From contig OX393576.1 of NCBI GenBank assembly GCA_947652605.1, positions 12,426,575-12,490,574 on the forward strand: 64,000 nucleotides of DNA. The letters run 5' to 3'. A program made the translations under genes and the position numbers. This DNA comes from Elmis aenea (Eukaryota; Arthropoda; Insecta; Coleoptera; Elmidae). The notes below the pieces were generated by a model. It ran no database searches, was not told where the DNA came from, and saw only the letters and a program-made list of their open reading frames with translations. This document shows, one piece after another, positions 48,181 through 60,623 of this stretch; position 1 is the first letter of the stretch, and every line of letters begins with the position of its first letter.

Positions 48181-48778
48181 TGGAGATTATTTTAGTTTGT
48201 ATGCGGTTTTTTTTATCGAAAGCTCACAAACTTACGAAGAAGATTTCAGATGAAGATATCGAAAACATTCGTTTATTTTTGGATATAAACTGTTCTAAAC
48301 CAAAACGTTGAAAGATCGAACCCAATTAGGCACGTATAATGCATAATCCTGCAAAAAATTACAGCTATTATTACAAATATAATTACTAGACCATAATTAT
48401 AGTACTGAAATGATAAAATATGTAAAGAAGTTTATTTCCATATTCTCTTAACCATCACGTTCAACCATTAAAATTTGTTCATAACAATTAATAAAGACAT
48501 TAATCAAAAATTACTTGGAACAGCGCGAAATTAAGGATACGTGAAAACGTTTTAATGCTCATGGATTTTTAATTCCCGTACTGTACTTCCTACAACTCAG
48601 TAAAAAATATTCGCGTTATTAAACGCTCGTAATGAAATAAGAATTCCTAAGCGATCGGTCATTTTGAAAGTGCATACTTATTACAGCTTAAACGTCCTTA
48701 AATAGTGCTCTGAAACAGATGATAGTTTCGTGCATATGTACAAATAGATCAATTTGTACTGCAAAAGCAAAACATATA

Positions 48779-51498
48779 CAGGGTGTCCCAAATTCGAGTA
48801 AATGCATGGGTACCTTGCTTATCTTAAGAGCTACGAGGTCGGTTAAATTAGGGCAAAGTTGCGAAATTAGATGCTCATCAAGTATCTGCTAAGGAACATT
48901 TTCATAGCTGTCTTAGTTCAAAAGTTATTTAAGAAAAACTGAAAACATTGATTTTCGTTTTTTGCCCCATTTCGTACATTTTTGAAGATATCGACAATCT
49001 GGAAGCACTTCTCCACGGCAACTTCTTACGCTTTATATTTTGAGATAATATAAAGTTTCCAACAACGTTTCGTCTCTTCGGAAACCTCATCAACTTCATT
49101 TTTTTAAATACAGCGAAAAAAATTTAATCTTATATTCAGATAGCATTTTGTCTTCTGATTTCAATGGTGTATGACACTTAATATCTAAGTTGAATTTACC
49201 ACAAAAGTTTGAGAAAAATTCATTTTGTCCTATTTTGTATTCAAATGATCATATACAAAAAATTAATAAATAAATAACGAAACAATTTTTTTGTTGTTCT
49301 GTTAAAACTGTCACTTTGACATTAATATGATTAATTGTTTAATTTGCAACCAGCTAGAAATACTTTGGTATTTGTGCTTTTGTTCGAAATGTTTATTTTT
49401 CACTATACCGGGTGTAAATGAAGTGTGGTACACCCCCTTTTTTTCTTTAGTTTTGATTTTAGATAAATGAAAATTTAGACATATGATATGTGCAAAAAAA
49501 CGGGCTTTTTGAGCCCTTGCACACATTTTTTTCACTTCCGGTTTCGCCGGAAATGACCCCAACTTTGTTATTTTAAATGGAACACCCTGTATATTTTTAC
49601 ATTTTTGGAAAGAGGAAGTGATTTTTGATACAACTGCACTATTTTCGTTAATTTTTATAACCTCAAAAACATTTTTAAACAAAATTTAGTTTTTTGTTAA
49701 GGGTGCCGTGACCTGCACAAATTGATTTTTATTATGTCAACAATTGTCCAAAAAACGTTTTTGTAAATTTTAAATGACATTTAGGTTACTTTAATCGGCT
49801 TTGAAGGTTGCGGAATCGGTTTTTTGACAAAAAGTCAATTGTTTTAAATGTAACCATGCTGGTAGTAGCAGTTATTTAAATGGAGCATCTTTTAACGAAT
49901 CCAGCAATACCAATAACTTGTATTTTTATTAAAAATCTTTTTCAAAAATTTCAAATTATTGTGAAAATTTATTAAGAGATCCTCTTAATCGCAGTACACT
50001 GTGCATAACTAAAACAAAACAAATGATCGTTGTTTTATGTTTAACTACTATAGTCATTTAATTAAAAAGTCTAAAAATTTTGGTAATCATTTTTATATAA
50101 TTAGATTACTGCGATTAAAAGGATCTCTTAATAAATTTTCACAATAATTTGAAATTTTTGAAGTAGTTACTTAATAAAAATACAAGTTGTTGGTACCGAT
50201 AGATTCGTTAGAAGATGCTTGATTTAAATAACCGCTAGTACCAGCATGGTTTCATTTAAAAAAAATTACTTTTTGTCAAAAAACCGATTCCGCAACCTTC
50301 AAAGCCGATTAAAGTAACCTAAATATCGTTTAAAATTTACAAAAACGTTTTTTGGACAATTGTTGACATAATAAAAATCAATTTGTGCAGGTCACGGCAC
50401 TCTTAATAAGAAACTACATTTTGTTTTACAAAAATTTTGAGGTTATAAAAGTTAACGAAAATAGTGCAGTTGTATCAAAAATCACTTCCTCTTTCCAAAA
50501 ATATAAAAATATACAGGGTGTTCCATTTAAAATAACAAAGTTGGGGTCATTTCCGGCGAAACCGGAAGTGAAAAAAATGTGTGCAAGGGCTCAAAAGGCC
50601 CGGTTTTTTGCACATATCATATGTCTAAAATTTCATTTATTTAAAATCAGAACTAAAGAAAAAAAGGGGGTGTACCACACTTCATTTACACCCGGTATTC
50701 TGGTAGTACATTTTAAATTTATTTATTTATTCGCTATCCCTTGGGGAGTATTGTTAAAATAATTTTCGTCAATTATGGAAAATGAAAGGTGTTACAAATA
50801 TGATATTGTAATTGAAGTGTTAAATAAACTGTTGAAAATTAAAAAGCATGTCATGAGAAAACAAAATTTTCTGTATATTACGACATTTCTCGAATTCCTT
50901 AAAAAGGGTTGATTGTCATTTTCAAGAAAAACAGGACATATCAAAGAATTTCTAGCTGGTTGCAAATTATAATTAGTCACGATAATATTAAAGTGACAGT
51001 TTTAAGAGAACAACAAAAACATGTTTTTTTTGTATCAGATCATTTGGTTAAAAAAATGGACAAAATGAATTTTTCTCAAATTTTTGTGGTACAATATCAT
51101 TTTAGATACTAAGTGTCATATATCATTGAAATCAGAAGGCAAAATGATATCCGAATATAAGATTAAATTTTTTTCGCCGTATTTAAAAAAATGAAGTTGA
51201 TGGTGTTTCTGAAGAGACGAAACCTTGTTGGAAATTTTATGTTATCTCAAAATATAAAGCGTTAGAAGTTGCCATGGAGAAGTGTGCTTCCAGATTGTGA
51301 TATCTTAAAAAGTGTACGAAATATGGCTAAAAAACGAAAATCATTTTTTTCAATTTTTCCCGATAACTTTTGAACTGAGACAGCTTAGCAGGTATTTGAT
51401 GAGCATCTAATTTCGCAACTTTGCCCTAATTTAACCGACCTCGTAGCTCTTAAGATAAGCGAGATCCCCATGCGTTTACTCGAATTTGGGACACCCTG
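48779..51498. mobile_element. CAGGGTGTCCC fold-back element carrying an insertion
   Basis: Same family as 23970-25437, with TA at 48777-48778 and 51499-51500. Its centre is split by the separate element at 49408-50695; without that, the length is about 1430 bp, close to its relative. Confidence 0.9.
49408..50695. mobile_element. CCGGGTGTAAATG fold-back element, nested
   Basis: A 1288-bp near-palindrome with ends CCGGGTGTAAATGAAGTGTG and its reverse complement, and TA at both sides (49406-49407, 50696-50697). Comparison with the empty site in 23970-25437 shows a clean insertion with TA duplication. The arms also contain an inner CACTTCCGG...CCGGAAGTG pair and an inner CACCCTGTA/TACAGGGTG pair. 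The open frames of 123 and 125 codons in the two arms are mirror images of each other. Confidence 0.9.
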
Positions 51499-51500
51499 TA

Positions 51501-52859
51501 TATAATATACCTAGATCAAAGAAATTTAAGGTATAAAAATTAATGAAAATATTTGGTTAATGCATAAAATCGTATCATTTTTGGTTTTCAAGTTAAGAAT
51601 GGTTTAAAAAGAAAAATGTTTGACGTATATTAATATCAATTTAATGCCCTAGTGTTGTTTTATTAAACACGTGTTGAATTTTTTGCGTTAGGTTTGGATA
51701 AAATGTTAAATGCAAAAAATTTACGATATTTTCTTTATACGAATAACGACATTAAAAACAACGCATATTTAAAAAAAAATCGTTTGAGCAAAATAACCGA
51801 TTTGCGGACCAAGCTATCGGCTTCCTTGTAAATTACTATTTTAAAAATAAGGTCAGGGCAGTTTTAAACTCAGTCAAGCGTTAAAATTAGGGTGATTTGC
51901 AAAGCGAGGTGGTCAAAATGACCAGTAGTTTGACAAAAAATTACAAAAACGTTAAATTAGCAACACACAGAGCTTAAACGTTGATACAAACTATCAGAGT
52001 AGTATAAAATAAATATTTGAATTATTTAAGTAACTTATTTTAAATTTGTGTATATTTAATCCTTTACCTGCATAAATGTTCATGAAATATTTCGTAATTA
52101 AAGCTTTATTATATTATCAGTACGAATACGAACCAAAAGTTGGCTACAATACATTAATGACGGTTTAACAATATAGCCACACGGTTTAAGCAAATAAAAT
52201 TAAATAAACTTGGATGCAATTCTATCAGAGAAGTATTCCGTTGATTTTAAACCCTCAATTTGCATAATTTATTCGCAACAACAAAAAAACTACGAAAATT
52301 AACCTGAGCGTAAATCTCTCATTTTTTAGAATATGACACCCCCTTAAAATCATTCATTCATAAGACAGCAAACATGATGGCCAGGTTATTGAATCCATTG
52401 TTAAAAAACCCAAAACTGTCCTAAAATTGCGACAAAAGAACTCGTGCCAACATTTAAAAAACATGAATTGTAAGATGCAAACGTACCTCACAAAATATTA
52501 AGACCGCTTTTTTTTACAAAACCGAAATGTTTTCAGGTATTGTATTAGGGTGTGCACAAAAAATACGAAATGTAAATTACTGCTTGACGAGGGTAACTAG
52601 CACGTGGTTAAGGAAAAAAATTGATCAGTACTAATTTTTTAACACATAAAACCGAAAAATAGTAGAATGTTTAAAAACCAAAATTAAAGTCAGAATCAAG
52701 ATGTAATTAAATGAAGTCATTACTGAGTATTGGATATTACCTATGCTTAAGTTTTGATCTTAAATGTAAATGAAATATCTATTATTTTATACTTATTTTA
52801 AAATCATTATAATTGTAAAATTTATTGGCAGCCTATCAAATTGTGTTTAAAAACAAGTA
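51501..52859. other. No gene or repeat recognised
   Basis: AT-rich, no inverted ends, no splice-bounded frame. Confidence 0.5.
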
Positions 52860-53180
52860 GAATTGCGTGCATAATTTAATAACCCAATTAACAATTGTAA
52901 ACAGCCATAAAACTGATTAATAGGCTGTTGGCTTTTGTTATTTAGACTGAATTTTCCCATTTTCTAGCCAGAAATTACAGTAGGCAAGGGAAAGGAGCTG
53001 GGGTGACAAAGTTGGGAACGCAATAAAGGGATAAATAATAAATTCCCAATCCGCCATGTTGGCAGCATTGATCAATCAGTGGGTGTGGGAGTCTGCAATT
53101 ATTCTTACTGCTGTGAGGTATTAGCTGCACAGGGGCGAAAGTAAAACTTAACCAAAGCCGTTGATGCGATTTTAATACCA
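52860..53180. promoter_or_regulatory. Candidate developmental enhancer
   Basis: TGATTAAT (52914-52921) and TTGATCAATCA (53068-53078) are Hox/Exd-like. GCCATAAAA is an Abd-B-like site. The block is moderately GC-rich, not repetitive, and free of coding signal. Confidence 0.25.
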
Positions 53181-54659
53181 CAAAGAACGAAGAATAATTA
53201 CTATCATTAGAAAAAAGTTGTGGAGGGTCTGATAATGGTTTTTATGAAAACTAAAACAGGCCATTTAATTCAATTCTGGTTGCAACCAAAAAATAAATTA
53301 AAATTGTAAATATTTATCAGCCGCACAATTTTTTTTCTCCACATTTTTCTTTATATCCACACTAAAGTAAGAGAAAGCCAAAGTGGGAAGCAAATTAATT
53401 AGTAAATTAATCAAGTGCAAAAACACTCTTAAACCTAGAAAGTTTAAACAATTTTTTAAACAATTTTTTCAGTAAAATTAGAGAATTTGTTTCAGTTAAT
53501 ATATTTTACTGTTTTCTTATTTACGAATAAGAAAAAATGACGTATTTGTAAAAAGAAATATGTGTAATATTTTAATTATATCATCGATAGTTTTTCCTTC
53601 GTATCTATTTAAACGTTTTCTCATTCTGCCCTTTTTCCTCTTACCATTATCTTCTTCAAACCTTTCTTTATTGTATCATCCCTCATCTCCTGACTCGTTC
53701 TTATTTCTTTTTATCATAACCCCATAATTCCATTCTTTTCATTTTATCGTTATTTACTCTCTAATTCGTCTACTCTTTAAAAGTGAAATTTTCTCGTATG
53801 TATACTCATCCACTCATTTTTCCATTCTCTTTATTTTATTGGTTATTCTTCCTGGTTTTTCTCCTAGTCACAAGCTTAGATATATTCTACTTCACATTTT
53901 CCCACGTTTTTCAGGACGGCCAAAATTTCCTCACCCAATGTCGTAACCAAATTTAATTTAAGAATTTTATGATTTTTCATTTACAAGTATTGCAAATAGA
54001 TATTCCTTTTGTTTTGCCCTTCATGTGTTTTTTGACTAACCAAAAAAAGCAATTGTTTTTTTATATTTATTACACGGTATCCACAAATGTCTTTAAACGC
54101 TTATAATGTTTATATCTAATGGTTTCATAATATTTAATGATCTCCAACCAATGCAAAACGAATTTAGTCTAATTTTTTACTTATTTAAATTTAAAAAACT
54201 ACGATATAATTGGCAAAAATTAAGCCAGTTTTGTTTTGAAGATCTGATAATTTGGGAAACATCCCAGATAAGACCCCAACGATTTTTTTGAAAATGTGTG
54301 TGATGATCCATAGGGTTTAAATATTGCATTTTAATAAGTTTGTAGTTTTTTGTCTCGCATTTTGCTAATTCGAGAGTGTAAAAAAAAATAACGTTGTGTA
54401 AAAAACAATGTAGGAATAATAGTGATGTTTTCACACAACAATTTTTATCCGTTTCTTCAAAAATGTACTTGAAGTTGGAAATTTTCAAGGTTTTCGATAA
54501 ATCAGCCCATGAAGTTTTATCAAATTAATCGCAAAATATCTGCTTTTGCCATGTTTTAATATCATATAAACGTCAGTTACAGAGAAAGCTTTTAGTTTTA
54601 GCACTAAAATGGCTATCTATTGGTAACACACTGATATTATTTCAAACACATGGTTTAGA
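53181..54659. other. No gene recognised
   Basis: 53570-53940 is pyrimidine-rich on the plus strand and might be antisense LINE debris, but no motif survives. The 103-codon minus frame at 54177-54488 is not recognised. Confidence 0.4.
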
Positions 54660-54900
54660 CATTTTCAACCCTCACAGATGAGACAGTTGCAAGTTGCACC
54701 CTCCTGCTGTCTAGTGGACATTATTTATAGCGTCGGCTGGACCTGGTCCACATAAAGGGTACCAACTGCAGCCGGCCCATAAAAAATCCCCAAATCGCCA
54801 TTTTTACCCTTCTTGCATAGATAATCTTTCGCATTATCTAAGAGTGGTCAGCTTTATTTACGCTGTCCAGGACATTCTGAGAAGTTATGTACTTCACTGT
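54660..54900. promoter_or_regulatory. Patch with paired GATA sites
   Basis: AGATAAT (54819-54825) and ATTATCT (54833-54839) form an inverted GATA pair, followed by a Runx-like GTGGTC. GC content is higher than in the flanks, with no repeat or coding signal. Confidence 0.25.
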
Positions 54901-56016
54901 TCATAAAAAAGGCTACCCAAGTTAATGAATTTTCTTTATTCTTACGTAAAATTTTCAAAAAGAAATAAAACTGTTTGTTGAAAAAATAAAACAAAATACA
55001 CACATGTGTTTTTCTATGAATAATTAAAATCTTTTCTGCTAAGTTTATTTTGTTTTTTCCTATAATAATTATGCAATTTCTTAAGTAGTATTATATGTTT
55101 TCGGGTTTAGATAACAGAACTGCAATATCCATTTTACCTCAAGCTGTATACTGCAGATAAAGAAACAAGGGTCAACTTGATCAGTATCTTTCATATTTAC
55201 TAAAAATTAACGAAACAATTCATCAATGCTCATGAAAAAGTTTGCGGCAGCTGCAAGAAAAACGCCAAACGAACTAAACTATTAACCGTTTTGCCTGTAA
55301 TGTAAATTTCTAAAATATTACGTTATACAAATTGCATTCAAATCAGCTTATATAATAAAATACCCCTTGTCGCCTGCCTCAGTGGCCGAGGGTAGTGTTG
55401 GACCACGCTGAATCCGGCATTGTGTCGGGTAAATGTATTCACAAACCCTACAGCAAAAAGGTTTTTTGGTGAAAAGGTGTATTATATTGTGCACGTTTGC
55501 ATAAGAACGAATTTAATGGTCAAATAAAAATTAATTTTATTGGGTCTAGCTGAGTAACGTTTTAAAATCGATATAAACAAAACAGCTGTATTTTATTAAC
55601 GAGATATTTTCATTTGTTCTTTACAATTAGAACTTTTCCGAAGACTTATCGGCAAAACTAAAAAGTGTTATAATCCGTTGACGAGTATTTAATTTTAGAG
55701 TCAAACTCGAAAAATTCACTGAAGCCGTCGATCCATGACCTTTTCATAATTTTTTCAAACATTGTTTATTTCTCGTTTACAACTCGCGATGGAATCCTCA
55801 GGCGTCGAAAAACGACGTCTATTTTTTTCCTTATACTATTTCCATTCCTGTGCCACTCACATGTGGATGGATTCGACGAATTAGTCCCTCATAATTCTTT
55901 GAACATTCAAAACGTTTCTGTTGCATTTTTTTCTTTTTTGTAATTGTAACTCCTTGCTACAGCAAAAATCTTAGAACGCCACCTTTTTAAAAACTAAGTT
56001 AACCGAAGGTACGGGC
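54901..56016. other. No gene recognised; weak tRNA-like patch
   Basis: CAGTGGCCGAGGGTAGTG near 55380 recalls a tRNA-Ser A box, as in tRNA-derived SINEs, but no B box or cloverleaf follows. Confidence 0.35.
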
Positions 56017-56381
56017 CAGTGGTGAGCTGTGGGGGCTCGCGGGGGCTCGCGCGAGCCCTTTGTTAAATTATTCCTTAATTTGCGAGCCCCTTGTTCTTCT
56101 TGTTAACCATTTTCTCAAGAAAAATTATATCTTAAAATCATTGTCATTAGTCATTACATACATTTGTAAAGCGACCAAGTCATGCCTCTCAAGCAATGAC
56201 GATTAAATTTAGAATAACCCGTCGCACAATACAATTTTTTGAATTATGTACAATCACTCGATTATTAACGTTTGAATTTAAAATGCCATTTTTTTTGCAA
56301 CATATACCTAATTAACATTATTTTTTGTTTTTATTTAACTATGAGCGAGCCCTTTGTTAAAAATTTCATAGCTCACCACTG
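56017..56381. mobile_element. hAT-like short element, CAGTGGTGAGCT ends
   Basis: The 12-bp ends CAGTGGTGAGCT are perfect inverted repeats; the inner GCGAGCCCTTTGTTAAA block is present on both sides. Possible 8-bp flank GGTACGGG/GGTACAGC with two mismatches. A tandem GGGGGCTCGC doublet lies near the left end. Confidence 0.75.
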
Positions 56382-56742
56382 GGTACAGCCCTTTAAATCT
56401 ACTACATATTGACATGAAAACACATTTTTTCCTTTGAAAAATTCTACCCGTGAATTCTGTTGATGTTCTAAAAATACACATTTTTTAAGAACACGGACAG
56501 ATATGATTTAAGCCCAAACGAATTCTTTCTTTGATGTAATATTAAAATATATTTTATTATAAATACACTGCTATAGAGAACTGTACTCAAAGAATTTTAT
56601 GAAATTCCGTGTCACGTGCTGTACAATCTTATTCAAAAACAAAACGTAGCAATATGAGTAAGTTTAATTAAAAATCACTCAACTTTGTTTAACACAAACC
56701 TCTTGTAGAACTAATTGGCCAGGATAAACATTCAAGACTATA

Positions 56743-58259
56743 TAGGGTGTCCCAGATTAAATTTCTAGCATGTGGATCTCGCTTATTATAAGAGATGCAG
56801 GTTTCTTTAAATTAGATGAATTATTCCTAGAGATGAGAGGAGCCACAATCAATTTTTAAAAGTACAAAATTCCTCATGCTTCAAATATTATAGCAAAAAA
56901 TATGAAAATGTTGAATTTATTTTTTCTCTCATAACTTTTTTATCTTAATCGTTAAAACAATTTTATTTGTACTTTCTTAAGGTACTTTTTAATGGAGAAT
57001 GTAACTGTTATTTTAGATTTTTTTAACACCTACCATTTTTGAGATATTACCCCTAACTTAATGTTTTCTTAAACTTCGCGAAGTTGGCTATGGAATAGTT
57101 AAATGTACTTTTTTTTCTCTTTTAAATAAGATAATACTTGCTATATTTATTTTTATACATAAGTCACAAAATGAAAAAAAAATCGTATTTTACCCATCAA
57201 ACTATCTATGAGAATAAAAACAAAAAACAACTAATTAGATGTCAAATGATAGTTACTATTTGTGTGGTATCATTTATTAGAATTTTATAGTATTGTTGTG
57301 TAATTCAATAGTCTTTCCAGCAAATTTGTTATCATATAGGCTAATTATGGGCACATTTACAACTAATTAAAAATTTTGAATGTTGAAATGTTACATTCTT
57401 TGCCATAGAAACTGTGTAAAATAGATAATTCTAAATACTTCTTGATTTGTTTGGGATTTTTGGTTGGTTTCTCGAAGAAACCATATTCTTTTTAATTTTT
57501 TTTCCAAATTTCTGTAACTACACACTCTTCGTTGCCTTTTCTCAAGATATAATAGCTCTGAGTATATTCGCTCAGCTTCTACACAGTTTTTATGGTACAG
57601 TAAAAGTATGTAGCATCTCAACATGCAAAATTTTTCGCTATTTTTAAATGTAGCCCTCGTTATAACAATTACTACAAAGACTAACGAATTACACAACAAT
57701 AATATGAAATTCTAATAAATGATTCCGCAGACAAATAGTAACTGTCATTTGACGATTAATTAGATGTTTTTTGTTTATATTTTTATCGATAGCTTGATAA
57801 GTAATGGGTAAAATACGATTTTTCTTCATTTTGTGACTTAGTTATAAAAATAGATATAGCAAGTAACATCTCATTTAAACGAGAAAAAAAGCATGCACAT
57901 TCAACTATTCCATAGCCAACTTCGTGGCCCATAAGAAAAAATGAAATAAGGGGTAATATATCGAAAATGGTAGATGTTAAAAAAAATCAAAAATAACAGT
58001 TACATTCTCCATTAATAAATACCTGGAGAAAGTACAAATAAAGTTGTTCTAATGATTAAGACAAAAAAGTTATGAGATAAAAAAGAAATTCGACATTTTC
58101 ATATTTTTTGCTATAACATCTGAAGTACGAGAAATGTTGTACTTTTAAAAATCGATTGTGGCTCCTCTCATACTAACGAATAATCCATCTAATTTAAGCA
58201 AACCTGCATCTCTTATAATAAGCAGTATCCATGCTAGAAATGTAATCTTGGACACCCTG
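56743..58259. mobile_element. TAGGGTGTCCCAG fold-back element
   Basis: A 1.52-kb element with TA flanks (56741-56742, 58260-58261). The arms share GCTTATTATAAGAGATGCAG and TTGGCTATGGAATAGTT in inverted orientation. The centre (about 57300-57700) is unique and holds only a 102-codon unrecognised minus frame. Confidence 0.88.
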
Positions 58260-59096
58260 TATAAAAATAACCAAAGTACTAAATAAAAACTACCAAAATG
58301 CTGTATTAAAAAATTTGCATGTTATCTAGGATATCAATAAACGTAGTACATCCATATTGTATCAATTCCATTCTGCTTATACAGCATTAAAAGTGCCCCA
58401 TTGCAGTATGCAGTAGCAATGACTATAAGTTGATCTTATTGTGTGACTTTAAAATTAAAATTTATTGCATAACGTTTATAACTTCATATAGCTATTTAGA
58501 TTTATTATATTACGTTATTATTGCAGTACAGCAAATAGTTATTATTTCAATATTTCGCCACTTTTCTAAAAGATGCAAGTGCATTTTTGAACGTTCCTGT
58601 AAAATGTTATTTCGAGATTATTTTTAAATGGGCCAGAGTCCAACCGGATGACTTAGTTTTGACTTCCTCCACCCTACATGCCAGATTCATCTCCTTACCC
58701 CGTACAACCACTTTGCCATAAGGGGCATCTCTTTAACTCTACAAACACCCCCGTACAGGAAATATCCCGGCAACCTTTCACCTCGACCGAGCGTGTTAAG
58801 GAATTCACATTTGCTTTTCTACGCCAATTTGTAACAGTTACAAAACTTAATAAATAAAACTTTAAAGAGAGTGTTTAACCACATATTAAACACTTAATAG
58901 CCATTCAGACTTGTGCAAGGTGCATTAAACATTACAAAATGTTGCAGAAAAAAGTGGAAATTAACATTGGATTAAATATGGTACTATTAAACCGTTATGA
59001 GGCTCTTGTATTTTGAAAACTGTCATTTGTTGCAGTTTTGAAGCGTTATCAAATTAATAGTACAAACCAAAATGTTGGCTATTATGCAGGGTGTGT

Positions 59097-59703
59097 AAAA
59101 ATTGGCGGAAGCGCTACACGTCCTTCGTAAAATTCCAAGTCGAAAATCTTTATACGAAAATGTTGTACCATGCTTGCTGTGTCTGCAAGAGGTCCTCAAA
59201 GTTTTGACATTTAGTCCTTTAATAAGCGTTATTATTTAATACTTGCAAATGAAAAAGCTGCAATTTGGAATAAAAATAAATTTCGAATAGTATTTTTTCC
59301 TAGATATTGTGTTCTTCCTTTCAAAAATTGGTTTTGAAAATATGTAAATCACTGATTTGAAAGAAAATAATACATATGGCAAGATTGTCATTAGTTGTCA
59401 TCTCTGTTTTTCTCGTAATTATTTCTAGTTTGTGTTAGACGATACCTAAAAGTTTGCAGCTATGTTTACGAACTGAAGGCTTTCAGTTCGAACAAAAATT
59501 GTAAATCCCTAAGTAAAAATTGCTGATAAAAAAATGTCCAAACGCAAATCAATGTATAAAATGTTGCCAATTTTTTTTTTCTTTAAATTCTTCCTGAGGT
59601 CATAGAAAGCATGGTACAACATTTTTGTATCAAGATTTTCGACTTAGAATTTTACGAAGAACATCGTCACGTGTAGCGCTTCCGCCAATTTTTACACACC
59701 CTG
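59097..59703. mobile_element. 607-bp CAGGGTGTGTAAAAATTGG element, copy 2
   Basis: Aligns along its whole length with 32116-32737, differing by a short deletion near the left end, a few substitutions and small indels. The left flank is TG and the right flank TA. Confidence 0.92.
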
Positions 59704-60089
59704 TATATTGATGACATTTTTGCCATAAATTAAATGATTTTCTAAATTATTTAACCTATGTTTACAAATTTATTAAATTTATTAAATTCACAATAAAAGT
59801 TGGAAATAACAAGCATAAACGATTTTGTAAATACCTCGCATTCGTAAAAAAATTGTCTTTAACCGTATATAAAGTTGTAGGAATATAGTCTTAGCTGTTT
59901 GGTAACATATTTTTGGGTGATCTTCGTTGAGTAGTAAGACGTATTTATTAATAATTAATTGTATATAGCAGGTAGTTTCACCAAAAAGGTGTTTAATTTG
60001 TGTGGTCCGACATTGTATGATTGTATGCAATTATTATCGGTAGTAAATAAAATTCAGTATAAATTACATGTAAATAAAAAGGTGCGTCA

Positions 60090-60233
60090 ATGCTAAAATA
60101 TTATTTCATAGATGATCCAGATAGTGTCTTTCCACCTGGAGGAAGAACTGTGTTAGATATTAGGTCAGCAATAACAGGTGCCGACATTAAACTGTCAAAA
60201 TTAACTCCATCGATGAATTCTCCAGCCGTTTAA
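60090..60233 (+). other. Short protein-like open segment on both strands
   Basis: On the plus strand an ATG at 60090 opens a 47-codon frame ending at TAA 60231-60233, with a balanced, protein-like composition including VFPPGGRTVLDIRS and TGADIKLSKL. This faintly recalls a KH-domain GxxG region, but the resemblance is too weak to name. On the minus strand the same DNA is also open and protein-like, reading EFIDGVNFDSLMSAPVIADL and then VLPPGGKTLSG, and an acceptor-like CTTCCTCCAG occurs there. The flanks are AT-rich with no supporting exons. It could be one exon, a fragment of a retroelement or chance. I cannot choose the strand from sequence alone. Confidence 0.25.
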
Positions 60234-60469
60234 ACAAGAATTATATGTTTTTTCCGGCATATCCTTTACTTAATTGATGAGTTTTTACCATAATTACTCG
60301 ATTCTTTCGTCATAAAACAGAGGCATCGTAATTTAACACATGTACTAGCAGATAACTACGACTGATTATTTTGAGTGGAAAATGTTTGATGTGATAAATG
60401 GGCATAATCAGAAACACGTTACTGAAGAATGTAAAATTTGAAGAGTTTAACATGTGCGGTTGTCAGCAG

Positions 60470-60620
60470 AACTGCTGGTTCGTAGAATTCGGATGCTGGT
60501 GCTTTTTATCCTAGCAAAGCTTACGTCACATCCCGACCTGACCTAGGTCATCAACACCCAAGTTAAGAGTTACGTTGTGCAACACCCACATGTGTTTTGG
60601 TTCAGCAGGGACGACTCTCT
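60470..60620. promoter_or_regulatory. Patch with nuclear-receptor and C/EBP palindromes
   Basis: TACGTCA near 60522, the perfect everted half-site pair TGACCTAGGTCA (60539-60550) and the perfect C/EBP-like palindrome GTTGTGCAAC (60574-60583) lie within 65 bp. Confidence 0.3.
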
Positions 60621-60623
60621 GCA

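Noticed and set aside
49311..50762. Two similar open frames of 123 and 125 codons as duplicated genes
   Set aside because: They are mirror-image arms of one palindrome (49408-50695); the frame also spans the element end, which a gene would not.
53570..53940. A further RTE LINE fragment on the minus strand
   Set aside because: The pyrimidine-rich composition is suggestive, but no reverse transcriptase motif or alignable block to the other copies is visible.
55370..55440. A tRNA-Ser gene or tRNA-derived SINE
   Set aside because: Only the A-box-like words are present; no B box, anticodon arm or acceptor stem can be drawn.
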